Positions 1 through 7,684 of a stretch of 41,929 bases of DNA are shown piece by piece; within the stretch, counting starts at the first letter, position 1, and every line of letters starts with the position of its first letter. The notes under the pieces are model-generated. The model had not been told where the DNA came from and ran no database searches. It worked only from the letters and a program-made list of their open reading frames with translations. Origin of the DNA: Hyphococcus sp. (lineage in GTDB: Bacteria > Pseudomonadota > Alphaproteobacteria > Caulobacterales > Parvularculaceae); NCBI GenBank assembly GCA_021776375.1, contig JAJFGA010000062.1:1-41929 (forward strand). The letters are read 5' to 3'. Both the position numbers and the translations under genes were made by a program.

Positions 1-1
1 C

Positions 2-283
2 ATGAAGGGCACGCCGCAATTTCCGCAATGCGGGTTCTCATCGACGGTTGTGCAGATCCTCGATCATCTGGGCGTCGATTTTGGGTCGGCAAATGTTCTG
101 GAAACTGACGCTTTACGTCAGGGGATCAAAGACTATTCCGATTGGCCGACCGTCCCGCAGCTTTACGTTAAAGGCGAGTTTGTCGGCGGCTGCGATATTA
201 TTCGCGAAATGTTTGAAAAAGGCGAGCTTCGCGGCTTCCTTGAGAGCAAGGGCGTAGCGCCCGTCGCACAGGATGCTGGCTAG
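2..283 (+). CDS. grxD: Monothiol glutaredoxin, Grx4 family (5' end outside window)
   Basis: This is the C-terminal part of a monothiol glutaredoxin, a protein that binds and delivers [2Fe-2S] clusters together with glutathione in the cytoplasm. The CGFS active-site motif is visible in the peptide PQCGFSST, followed by the [19 protein letters not shown] segment that holds the cis-Pro (TVP) and the glutathione-binding GGCD of the family. The first ATG in the window is internal: full-length members have about 20 further residues before the GTP.FPQCGFS region, so the real start lies left of the window. The stop codon sits in the first copy of a perfect 17-bp tandem duplication. Family assignment is firm; the symbol is by family similarity. 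Confidence 0.93.
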   Translation: MKGTPQFPQCGFSSTVVQILDHLGVDFGSANVLETDALRQGIKDYSDWPTVPQLYVKGEFVGGCDIIREMFEKGELRGFLESKGVAPVAQDAG

Positions 284-306
284 GTTTTCATGCTGGCTAG
301 GTTTTC
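273..306. repeat. Perfect 17-bp tandem duplication across converging stop codons
   Basis: ATGCTGGCTAGGTTTTC occurs at 273-289 and again immediately at 290-306 without a mismatch. The first copy contains the TAG stop of the glutaredoxin gene, and the second contains the stop (CTA on the plus strand) of the small minus-strand gene. It is probably a recent replication-slippage duplication. Confidence 0.9.
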
Positions 307-527
307 GCGGCTGCCCGTTTGTTTTTCGACCGTGGGCTTTCTTCCTCAACATCGTCAATTGTCGATGCATCGAGCATGCGCGGCGCGCGCATCAGCGCAT
401 CGGCAATCTGATCCTGTTTGGTGAAACGCAAACGCCTGAACAGCACATCGGCACGCGCACTGCGTGAATGCGAAGTCGTCGCCAGACGCCGGAAGATATC
501 CTGCGTGGTCAATTCAATTTTACTCAT
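297..527 (-). CDS. Small basic hypothetical protein (76 aa)
   Basis: I do not recognise this protein. It begins MSKIELTTQDIFRRLATTSH and is rich in Arg, Lys and Ala, ending in a lysine/alanine-rich tail (KNKRAAAKT). There is no signal peptide or membrane segment. The ATG at 527 is chosen because the extension upstream of it reads through what looks like the intergenic promoter region of the divergent monooxygenase gene. It converges on the glutaredoxin gene, with the two stops only 13 bases apart. The compact, evenly composed sequence and its fit between two genes favour a real gene, but coding status is not certain. Confidence 0.5.
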   Translation of the reverse strand: MSKIELTTQDIFRRLATTSHSRSARADVLFRRLRFTKQDQIADALMRAPRMLDASTIDDVEEESPRSKNKRAAAKT

Positions 528-698
528 CGCCGCCCCGGCTCGATAGTTTTCCCAGTCGTGAAGGTGATTCGAATTGGTTAACGAAGCATTAACCATAAGC
601 GCTTGTGACCCCGCAAAGGCCTTTAAATTTGCCGCTGTTTGAGGAAATCGACAGCCTGCTCCGATTGCTCTAATAAAAAGGAAACTGAGGAGTTTAAT

Positions 699-2234
699 AT
701 GGCCCCGCTGTCCGAACCGCTTTCGGCGCCTTCGCCTGAACATTTCGATGTTCTGATTGTCGGGGCCGGCTTATCTGGCGTTGGCGCGGCCTACCATCTT
801 CAGGAGCGTTGCCCTGGGAAATCCTACGCCATTCTCGAAGGTCGCGGCGCCAGCGGCGGCACCTGGGATCTGTTCCGTTATCCCGGCGTTCGCTCCGACA
901 GCGACATGTACACGCTTGGCTATCGGTTCCGCCCCTGGCGCAAGGCCAAGGCGATCGCCGACGGACCCTCGATCCTCGATTACGTTCGTAAAACCGCTAA
1001 AGATTATAGCATCGATAAGAAAATCCGCTTCAACCACTGGGTGACGGACGCCGCATGGTCGAGCGAGGATGCGCGCTGGACGGTAACCGCGATGCGCGAT
1101 GGCGAGGCGGTGCGGCTGACCTGCAACTTCCTGTGGATGTGTTCCGGCTATTATCGCTATTCGGAAGGCTATACGCCGGATTTCAAGGGCGTCACCGATT
1201 TTAAGGGCCGCATTGCGCACCCTCAACACTGGCCGCAGGACCTTGATTGCACCGGCAAGCGTGTCGTGGTGATTGGCTCAGGCGCGACCGCGGTGACGCT
1301 TATTCCCTCACTGGCGGACCAGACCGCGCATATCACCATGCTGCAACGCTCGCCGACATTCATGTATTCCATGCCGGCGGAAAGTCCGTTTGCAAATTTT
1401 TTGAGCCGGTTCCTTCCCGCCAGCATGACTTATACAATTATGCGCTGGCAGCGGGTGATATTGCAGCAATTCTTTTTCAAGATGGCGCGCGCGCGGCCGA
1501 AGAAAACAAAAGAAAATTTGATTGAGATGACGCGCTCGAAACTGCCGAGTGATTACGATGTCAAGACGCACTTCACGCCAGACTATAACCCGTGGGACCA
1601 ACGCCTATGTCTGGTGCCGGACGATGATTTGTTCGCAGCGATCTCAAGCGGGCGTGCATCCGTCGTTACCGATGATATCGATACCTTTACCGAAACCGGC
1701 ATCAGACTGAAATCGGGCAAACAGCTTGACGCCGACATCATCATCACCGCAACGGGGCTGATATTGGAAGCGCTTGGCGGCGCTAAACTGTCAGTTGACG
1801 GGCGCGATGTGAACTTTGGCGAGACGTTCAGCTATAAAGGCATGATGTATGACGGCGTGCCAAACATGGCTTCGGTGTTCGGCTATACCAACGCATCCTG
1901 GACGCTGCGCGCCGACTTGATCAGCGAATATGTCTGCCGGCTGGTCAACCACATGGATAAAAACGGATTTGCGCAAGCAATGCCGCACAATGATGACCCA
2001 ACAATGGAAAAACATCCCTATCTCGATTTTTCATCGGGTTACGTGCGGCGGGCGGAAGATATACTGCCCAAGCAAGGCTCAAAGGCGCCCTGGCGCCACC
2101 CGCAAAATTACGCAGCCGACCTTATCGGCCTGCGTTATGGCAAGCTGGAAGACGGGGTTATGGAGTTTAAGCGACGCTCTGCCGTAAACGCCGATACCGT
2201 GGGCGGCGATCCATCCCGTATTGCCGCAGAATAG
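699..2234 (+). CDS. Flavin-containing monooxygenase, Baeyer-Villiger type
   Basis: A class B flavoprotein monooxygenase of 511 residues that would use FAD, NADPH and O2 to oxygenate ketones or related substrates; the substrate cannot be read from sequence. Evidence is the N-terminal FAD Rossmann motif GAGLSGVG (about residues 22-29), the BVMO fingerprint FxGxxxHxxxWP seen as FKGRIAHPQHWP, and the second dinucleotide-binding segment VVVIGSGATAVTLIPSLA. The ATG at 699 is chosen over an in-frame upstream start at 639 because TGAGGAG (686-692) lies 6 bases before it and the FAD motif then falls at the usual distance. The gene is followed by phaC on the opposite strand, with 17 bases between stops. 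No membrane segment is seen. Confidence 0.88.
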   Translation: MAPLSEPLSAPSPEHFDVLIVGAGLSGVGAAYHLQERCPGKSYAILEGRGASGGTWDLFRYPGVRSDSDMYTLGYRFRPWRKAKAIADGPSILDYVRKTAKDYSIDKKIRFNHWVTDAAWSSEDARWTVTAMRDGEAVRLTCNFLWMCSGYYRYSEGYTPDFKGVTDFKGRIAHPQHWPQDLDCTGKRVVVIGSGATAVTLIPSLADQTAHITMLQRSPTFMYSMPAESPFANFLSRFLPASMTYTIMRWQRVILQQFFFKMARARPKKTKENLIEMTRSKLPSDYDVKTHFTPDYNPWDQRLCLVPDDDLFAAISSGRASVVTDDIDTFTETGIRLKSGKQLDADIIITATGLILEALGGAKLSVDGRDVNFGETFSYKGMMYDGVPNMASVFGYTNASWTLRADLISEYVCRLVNHMDKNGFAQAMPHNDDPTMEKHPYLDFSSGYVRRAEDILPKQGSKAPWRHPQNYAADLIGLRYGKLEDGVMEFKRRSAVNADTVGGDPSRIAAE

Positions 2235-2251
2235 GCAGCGTCAACAACGGC

Positions 2252-4180
2252 TTACGACTTAACTTTCACATAGCTGCCCGGTGCGTCTTCGCTCACTTTG
2301 AGCTTTCCATCGCCGGGGATGCGGGCAGGGACCTTACCGCCGCTTACCCGGTCGAGCCATTTGACCCAATATGGCCACCATGAGCCCGGGCGGCGTTCGG
2401 CGCCGTCTTTCCATTTTGCAACCGTTGCCGGCAGTTCGGTATTGACCGAGTGATGGTATTTGTTCTTGTCAGGGTGGTTGATGACGCCAGCGATGTGCCC
2501 TGAGCCGGCGAGCATATAGGTTACATTGTTGTTGCATTTGGAGGCGAACAGACGGGCTGATTTGTATACGGAATTATGCGGTGCGATGTGGTCGGTCTCG
2601 CCAGCCTGCATAAAGATCGGAATATCGACATCGCCGAGATTGAGGGGCTCTCCATCGATGGTCATATCGCCTTTAGCGAGGGCGTTTTTTTGATAGAATT
2701 CACGCAGATAAAAAAGATGCACATTTTTCGGCATCCGCGTAGCGTCGGAGTTCCAGTATAGCAGATCAAATTTTGCCGGGCTTTTGCCCTTCATGTAATT
2801 GTCGATGACGAATGACCAGATCAAATCGTTTGAACGCAACATGTTGAACGTGTTGGCCATGGCGCGCCCTTCGAGCACGCCGCCGGCCGCGTCCATCTGT
2901 TTCTCAATGGCGCCAAGTTGTTCGTCGTCAACAAACAGCAAGAGATCGCCGGCTTCGGAAAAGTCCGCCTGGGCAGTGAAAAACGTCGCGGAATTAACCT
3001 GGTGGTCGCCCTTTTTGGCCATCAGCGCCAGCGTCGTCGCCAGCGTCGTGCCGCCGATGCAATAGCCAATTGTATCCGCCTTCTTCTCGCCCGTCGCGGC
3101 TTTAACCGCATCCAGCGCCTCGTAAATGCCTTGATGGATATAGTCCTCAAAGGTTTTGCCTTTGAGGTCAGCACCCGGGTTAACCCATGAAATGATGAAT
3201 ACCGTGCGGCCCTGAGCGACCAGCCATTTTATGAACGAGTTCTGCGGTTGCAGGTCGAGAACGTAGAACTTGTTGATCCAGGGCGGGATGATCAGCATTG
3301 GCAGTTTGGCGACTTCTTCCGTGGTCGGCTGATATTGAATCAGCTGTAGGATTTCATTTTGAAAAACCACCTTGCCGGGCGTCATGGCGATATTCTCGCC
3401 GAGCTTAAAATAGTCCAGATCGGCTTGACGGATCGCCAACTCGCCATGGCCGCGGTCAATATCTTCGAGCAGGTTCTCAAGCCCCTTCAGAAGGTTTTCG
3501 CCCTTGCTGGCGATGGTCGCCTCGACCACCTCCGGATTGAGCACGGCAAAATTGGTCGGCGCCATCGCATCGATAAATTGTTTGGTGTAAAATTCCGCCT
3601 TGGCTTTGTCGTGCGGCTCCATGCCATCTAGTTGCGCGGTCGTGGTTTCAAGCCAACGCGCAAACACCAGATAGGATTGTTTGACGTAATCCAGCATCGG
3701 ATTTTCGTCCCATGCCGGATGGACGAAGCGCTTGTCGCCTTGTTCGGGCATTATCGCCGGCGGGACCTCTTCTCCGGCGATGCGCCGGGACATGGCCGCC
3801 ATCAGCTTTGCGTAATCGCCCCAGAGGTTGAACTGGCGCTGCATGACGGTGCCAGGATCGGCGGCAAGGCCCTTCATCATCTCCTGAAACGCCTCGCCGA
3901 CATTTAAGGGGTCGGCCGGCAGCTCGCCGCCGACCTTCTTGCTGGTCGCCGTCTTGGCGAAAAACTCCCGAACCACTTCCTGGCTTTTGCCGGAAATATT
4001 AGAGAGATGTTCGGCGAGTGCATCAAAATCCTCATATAAAGACTTAGCTTGCGGCGCTGTTGCGCCATTGGGTTTGGGCGCGCCGGCCGGAGGCGTGGCG
4101 TCGACTTTCGCCTCAACCTTCTTTTTCCGCGTTTGTTTGCGCTTTTTCGGCGTTTTGGGATTGTCTGCTGCTTGCTTCAT
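2252..4180 (-). CDS. phaC: Class I poly(R)-hydroxyalkanoate synthase
   Basis: Polymerises (R)-3-hydroxyacyl-CoA into polyhydroxyalkanoate storage granules in the cytoplasm. The 642-residue protein has the PHA synthase N-terminal domain followed by an alpha/beta hydrolase fold. The modified lipase box GYCIGGT places the catalytic Cys near residue 374, with the expected Asp in AGETDHIAPH and the His in GSGHIAGVINHP. The WNSDATRMP and SWWPYWVKWL signatures of the class are also present. It is longer than the typical 590-600 residues because of a Lys/Ala/Pro-rich N-terminal extension (about residues 1-45). No phaA, phaB or phasin gene is adjacent. It is transcribed divergently from the lipoprotein gene at 4253, so the 72-base gap should hold both promoters. 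Confidence 0.97.
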   Translation of the reverse strand: MKQAADNPKTPKKRKQTRKKKVEAKVDATPPAGAPKPNGATAPQAKSLYEDFDALAEHLSNISGKSQEVVREFFAKTATSKKVGGELPADPLNVGEAFQEMMKGLAADPGTVMQRQFNLWGDYAKLMAAMSRRIAGEEVPPAIMPEQGDKRFVHPAWDENPMLDYVKQSYLVFARWLETTTAQLDGMEPHDKAKAEFYTKQFIDAMAPTNFAVLNPEVVEATIASKGENLLKGLENLLEDIDRGHGELAIRQADLDYFKLGENIAMTPGKVVFQNEILQLIQYQPTTEEVAKLPMLIIPPWINKFYVLDLQPQNSFIKWLVAQGRTVFIISWVNPGADLKGKTFEDYIHQGIYEALDAVKAATGEKKADTIGYCIGGTTLATTLALMAKKGDHQVNSATFFTAQADFSEAGDLLLFVDDEQLGAIEKQMDAAGGVLEGRAMANTFNMLRSNDLIWSFVIDNYMKGKSPAKFDLLYWNSDATRMPKNVHLFYLREFYQKNALAKGDMTIDGEPLNLGDVDIPIFMQAGETDHIAPHNSVYKSARLFASKCNNNVTYMLAGSGHIAGVINHPDKNKYHHSVNTELPATVAKWKDGAERRPGSWWPYWVKWLDRVSGGKVPARIPGDGKLKVSEDAPGSYVKVKS

Positions 4181-4252
4181 TGGGCCGGTTGGGGTTCTAA
4201 AGGGGATAATGGCCGACTATAGGCGGCTCTGACGCCGGGTGTAAGACCGACA

Positions 4253-4681
4253 ATGGTAAAAGACTTCTTTGTGTTCGCAGCCGCACTCCTGGTGATGGGG
4301 TGCTCGGGCGTGCAATGGCGCCGCCTGGCGCCGCCTGGCATCCTTAAATATGAGGAACTGGCCAGCGAAAAACCACCCAATCCGGTGATTGACGAACAAA
4401 TCGCAGAACGAAAAGACGGTGAGAAAACACATTTTCCTAACCTTTCGCTCGCGCCGTCGCTGAGCGATCTTCCCCCGGAACGGTCGCAAGATGTACTCAA
4501 GGCTGAAATGGATGCGCTTGCGGCGGCCCGCGATGTGCTTGCCGGCGAAGTGGCCGTTGACCGGGCGGCAGTCGATGAGGAGCGCAAAACGGCGGGCGAA
4601 ATCATAGGCGCGGGAGATCAGTTGGCCCGGCAGGTTGACGAAGATGAAACCGCGGTAAACGACGAACGCGCGGACCAATAA
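4253..4681 (+). CDS. Putative small lipoprotein (142 aa)
   Basis: The function is not recognised. The N-terminus MVKDFFVFAAALLVMGCSG is a lipoprotein signal with a lipobox ending at the Cys of MGC, so the mature protein is probably membrane-anchored in the envelope. The remainder is hydrophilic and charged, with a likely helical stretch (about residues 85-140) rich in Ala, Glu and Asp. A 10-bp unit, GGCGCCGCCT, is repeated in tandem at 4317-4336 just after the lipobox. Because 10 is not a multiple of three, gain or loss of a unit would frameshift the gene. It precedes glpX by 55 bases on the same strand and may share its transcript. Confidence 0.68.
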   Translation: MVKDFFVFAAALLVMGCSGVQWRRLAPPGILKYEELASEKPPNPVIDEQIAERKDGEKTHFPNLSLAPSLSDLPPERSQDVLKAEMDALAAARDVLAGEVAVDRAAVDEERKTAGEIIGAGDQLARQVDEDETAVNDERADQ

Positions 4682-4736
4682 ACCAGACAATGACTGGCGC
4701 GGGCAAATCCTCGCGCCTGAAGGGAATAAAGAACGC

Positions 4737-5696
4737 ATGGCAGTTGAAGAAGCATATCTCGACCGTGTCCTGACGATGGAAGTTGGACGTTGTACGGAAG
4801 CCGCAGCGGTCGCCGCATCGACGATGATCGGGCGCGGCGACAAGGAAGGCGCCGATCAGGCGGCGGTGACGGCGCTGCGTGAGGCGTTCAACAAACTTGA
4901 GATGGACGGCACGGTCGTCATCGGCGAGGGCGAACGCGACGAGGCGCCGATGCTTTATATCGGCGAGAAAGTCGGCACCGGGATGGGTCCGAAAATCGAT
5001 ATCGCCCTCGATCCGCTGGAAGGCACGACGCTGACCGCAAAGGCGATGTCGAACGCGCTGGCGGTCGTCGCCATGGCGCAAGGCGGCACGCTTTTGCATG
5101 CGCCGGATGTCTATATGGACAAAATTGCCTGTGGGTCTGGCTATGCGCCGGGAACCATCGATCTCGATGCATCAATCGAAGACAATATTAGCGCCATCGC
5201 CAAAGCCAAGGGCGAGCCGACTTCGGAAGTCACATTGTGTATTCTCGACCGTGAGCGCCATCAGCCTCTGATTGAGGGTGCGCGCAAAATGGGCGCGCGG
5301 GTGTTCCTGATTTCCGACGGCGATGTTGCGGGCGTCTTTCATACAACCGAGGTCTCGACCGGCATCGACCTTTATGTCGGCCGCGGCGGCGCGCCAGAAG
5401 GCGTGCTGGCGGCGGCGGCGCTTCGATGTGTCGGCGGACAGATGCAAGGCCGGCTGCATTTCCGCAACGATGACGAGCGCGCGCGCGCCGAACGCATCGG
5501 CATCACTGATCTTGAACGCAAATACGACCTCCTTGATCTCGCCTCCGGCGATGTCATCTTTGCGGCGACCGGCGTCACCGACGGCACCATGCTTGAGGGC
5601 GTTAAATGGGAGCGCGGGTTTGTAAATACCCACACCGTGGTGATGCGGTCGAAAACCTCAACCGTGCGCTATATCCGGGCGCGTACATGTCGATGA
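4737..5696 (+). CDS. glpX: Fructose-1,6-bisphosphatase, class II
   Basis: Hydrolyses fructose-1,6-bisphosphate to fructose-6-phosphate in gluconeogenesis (sedoheptulose-bisphosphatase activity is also known in the family). Diagnostic segments are the metal-binding VVIGEGERDEAPMLYIGE, the phosphatase motif ALDPLEGTT, and the later GRGGAPEGVLAAAALRCVGGQMQGRL block. At 319 residues it is slightly short: the C-terminus ends at VRYIRARTCR, whereas relatives usually carry several more residues. That may be natural variation or a small terminal frameshift. recJ follows after 16 bases on the same strand; glpX next to recJ is a common alphaproteobacterial arrangement. Confidence 0.96.
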   Translation: MAVEEAYLDRVLTMEVGRCTEAAAVAASTMIGRGDKEGADQAAVTALREAFNKLEMDGTVVIGEGERDEAPMLYIGEKVGTGMGPKIDIALDPLEGTTLTAKAMSNALAVVAMAQGGTLLHAPDVYMDKIACGSGYAPGTIDLDASIEDNISAIAKAKGEPTSEVTLCILDRERHQPLIEGARKMGARVFLISDGDVAGVFHTTEVSTGIDLYVGRGGAPEGVLAAAALRCVGGQMQGRLHFRNDDERARAERIGITDLERKYDLLDLASGDVIFAATGVTDGTMLEGVKWERGFVNTHTVVMRSKTSTVRYIRARTCR

Positions 5697-5712
5697 GGCG
5701 GGCGCGGCGGAT

Positions 5713-7521
5713 ATGACTGCGTTACTGACAACGCCGGAAGACCAATCAGCAGCGTTTGCCGACCTCGCTCTGCCGCCCATCGCACACACCGCTTCCGGGC
5801 GGCGCTGGCGCCTGCGCGAGGCCGATGGCCGCGAAGCGCTGGCGATGGCGCAGCAGGGCGATATTGAACCCCTGCTGGCGCGGGTTTTGGCTGCGCGCGG
5901 CGTGACTTGCGAAAATGCGGCGGCCTATCTCAACCCAACACTACGCGGCAGCCTGCCTGATCCAAATGTCTTGAAAGACATGGAGGCAGCGACATCGCGG
6001 ATTGCCGGCGCCATTATCGCCGGCGAGCGCGTCGGTGTGTTCGGCGATTATGATGTGGACGGAACATCGGCGGCGGCGATCCTGAAGCAGTATTTTAACG
6101 CCATCGGCGCGCCGCTGGAGATCTACCTTCCGGACCGCATGAGCGAAGGTTACGGGCCGTCCATCGACGCCTTCCTGACGCTGAAACAACAAGGCGCGAA
6201 CGTTATCGTTACGGTTGATTGCGGCGCGGCGGCGCATGAGCCGATTGAACAAGCCGCCGCCCAGGACCTCGATATCGTTATTCTGGATCACCATATGATG
6301 AACGGCCCGCCGCCACGGGGCGCGGTCGCGACCGTTAATCCGAACCGGCCGGATGATATTTCCGGGCTTGAAAATCTCTCTGCGGCGGGCGTCGCCTTCA
6401 TGACCGTGATTGCGGTTAACCGGGCATTGCGCGAGGCCGGTTATTTTAAGGACCGCGCCGAGCCAAACGTGTTGCAGCTGCTTGATCTGACGGCGCTGGG
6501 GCTTGTTTGCGACGTGATGCAGATTACCGGCCTGACGCGCGTGCTGGTGGCGCAAGGGCTGAAAGTCTTGGGGCAGGGCGGCAATCCGGGTCTCGCCGCG
6601 CTTGGCGCCCGCGCCGGCATGAAAGGCCCGCCATCGACATATCATTTAGGCTTCCTGCTGGGGCCGAGGGTTAACGCCGCCGGGCGCATCGGCCATGCGC
6701 GTCTCGCCTTTGAGCTTCTGACGACCACGGACGATGCGCGCCGCCAACATCTGGCGGAAAAACTCCATGTGATGAACGCCGAGCGTCAGGCCATTGAGGC
6801 CGCGGTGCAGGAAGAGGCGTTGCGCGTGATTGAAACTGACAAGCTCTATGAGGACGCTGCTATCATTGTTGCAGGTGAGGGCTGGCATCCGGGCGTCGTC
6901 GGCATTGTCGCCGGACGGCTGAAAGAAAAATTTGACCGGCCGGTCGTGGTCATCGGCGTCAATGATGGCGCAGGCAAAGGCTCGGGCCGCTCCATCACCG
7001 GCGTCGATCTTGGCGGCGCCATTAGCGCTGCAAAAAATGACGGGGTTTTAATCGCCGGGGGCGGCCATGCGATGGCGGCCGGCCTGACGATTGCGCCGGA
7101 TAAAATCGCCGCCCTGCGCCAAAGGCTCAATGATGCGCTGGCGGGCGATGTCGCGACCGCGCGCGAGAACCGGACGCTCGACATCGACGCGGTGATCGCG
7201 CCGGGCGCCGTCGCCAAATCCTTCGCGGAAATGATCGCTGAGGCCGGGCCCTATGGTCCGGGCAATCCTGAGCCGGTCTTCGCGCTCACGGATATGCGCG
7301 CCGATTATGTCAAAACCGTCGGGCAAAACCATATCGCGCTGACGCTGAAGGGCGACACGGGCGAGAGCGTCCGGGCGATCGCCTTCCGGGCCGAAGGCGA
7401 GGCCCTGGGCGAGGTTTTGCGCGGCGGCGGGCGCATTCATGTGGCCGGCCGGGTCAAAGCCGACGACTGGCGCGGCGGCGACGCCGGCCAGCTCCAGATC
7501 AGCGATGCAGCCCCCGCGTGA
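5713..7521 (+). CDS. recJ: Single-stranded-DNA-specific exonuclease RecJ
   Basis: A 5'-3' single-strand DNA exonuclease acting in RecF-type recombination repair and mismatch repair. The 602-residue protein has the DHH-phosphoesterase core in order: VFGDYDVDGTSAAA (motif I), VTVDCGAAAHE (motif II) and LDHHMMN (the DHH motif). The DHHA1 domain follows (GWHPGVVGIVAGRLKEKF, then GKGSGRSI and GGGHAMAAG), with a C-terminal OB-fold region around AYGPGNPEPVF-type sequence to the end. All catalytic Asp and His positions visible in the family are retained. The length is normal. It is probably cotranscribed with glpX. Confidence 0.97.
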   Translation: MTALLTTPEDQSAAFADLALPPIAHTASGRRWRLREADGREALAMAQQGDIEPLLARVLAARGVTCENAAAYLNPTLRGSLPDPNVLKDMEAATSRIAGAIIAGERVGVFGDYDVDGTSAAAILKQYFNAIGAPLEIYLPDRMSEGYGPSIDAFLTLKQQGANVIVTVDCGAAAHEPIEQAAAQDLDIVILDHHMMNGPPPRGAVATVNPNRPDDISGLENLSAAGVAFMTVIAVNRALREAGYFKDRAEPNVLQLLDLTALGLVCDVMQITGLTRVLVAQGLKVLGQGGNPGLAALGARAGMKGPPSTYHLGFLLGPRVNAAGRIGHARLAFELLTTTDDARRQHLAEKLHVMNAERQAIEAAVQEEALRVIETDKLYEDAAIIVAGEGWHPGVVGIVAGRLKEKFDRPVVVIGVNDGAGKGSGRSITGVDLGGAISAAKNDGVLIAGGGHAMAAGLTIAPDKIAALRQRLNDALAGDVATARENRTLDIDAVIAPGAVAKSFAEMIAEAGPYGPGNPEPVFALTDMRADYVKTVGQNHIALTLKGDTGESVRAIAFRAEGEALGEVLRGGGRIHVAGRVKADDWRGGDAGQLQISDAAPA

Positions 7522-7609
7522 TGATTTTTGCCGGCTGAGGCTTTAGGGGCTTGCAAGCCCCCACATCCCTCGCATATACAGCGCCTTCGCCGCAGCGGCG
7601 AACCGGTAC

Positions 7610-7684
7610 GGGCCCTTCGTCTATCGGTTAGGACGCCAGGTTTTCAACCTGGAAAGAGGGGTTCGATTCCCCTAGGGCCTACCA
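7610..7684 (+). tRNA. tRNA-Glu (anticodon UUC)
   Basis: The acceptor stem GGGCCCT pairs with AGGGCCT, followed by discriminator A and an encoded CCA (7682-7684). The anticodon stem CCAGG/CCTGG encloses the loop TTTTCAA, giving anticodon TTC. The T-arm GGGGTTCGATTCCCC is canonical. It lies 88 bases after recJ. Its 3' end is partly duplicated about 1.77 kb downstream, which suggests it has served as an integration site. Confidence 0.97.

Noticed and set aside
297..743. 148-aa minus-strand ORF with a start at 743
   Set aside because: The upstream half runs through the monooxygenase start region and the AT-rich intergenic sequence; only the part from the ATG at 527 looks coding.
5660..5712. Frameshift at the glpX C-terminus
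   Set aside because: The end is slightly short but the rest is intact, and recJ starts at normal spacing; natural variation is as likely.
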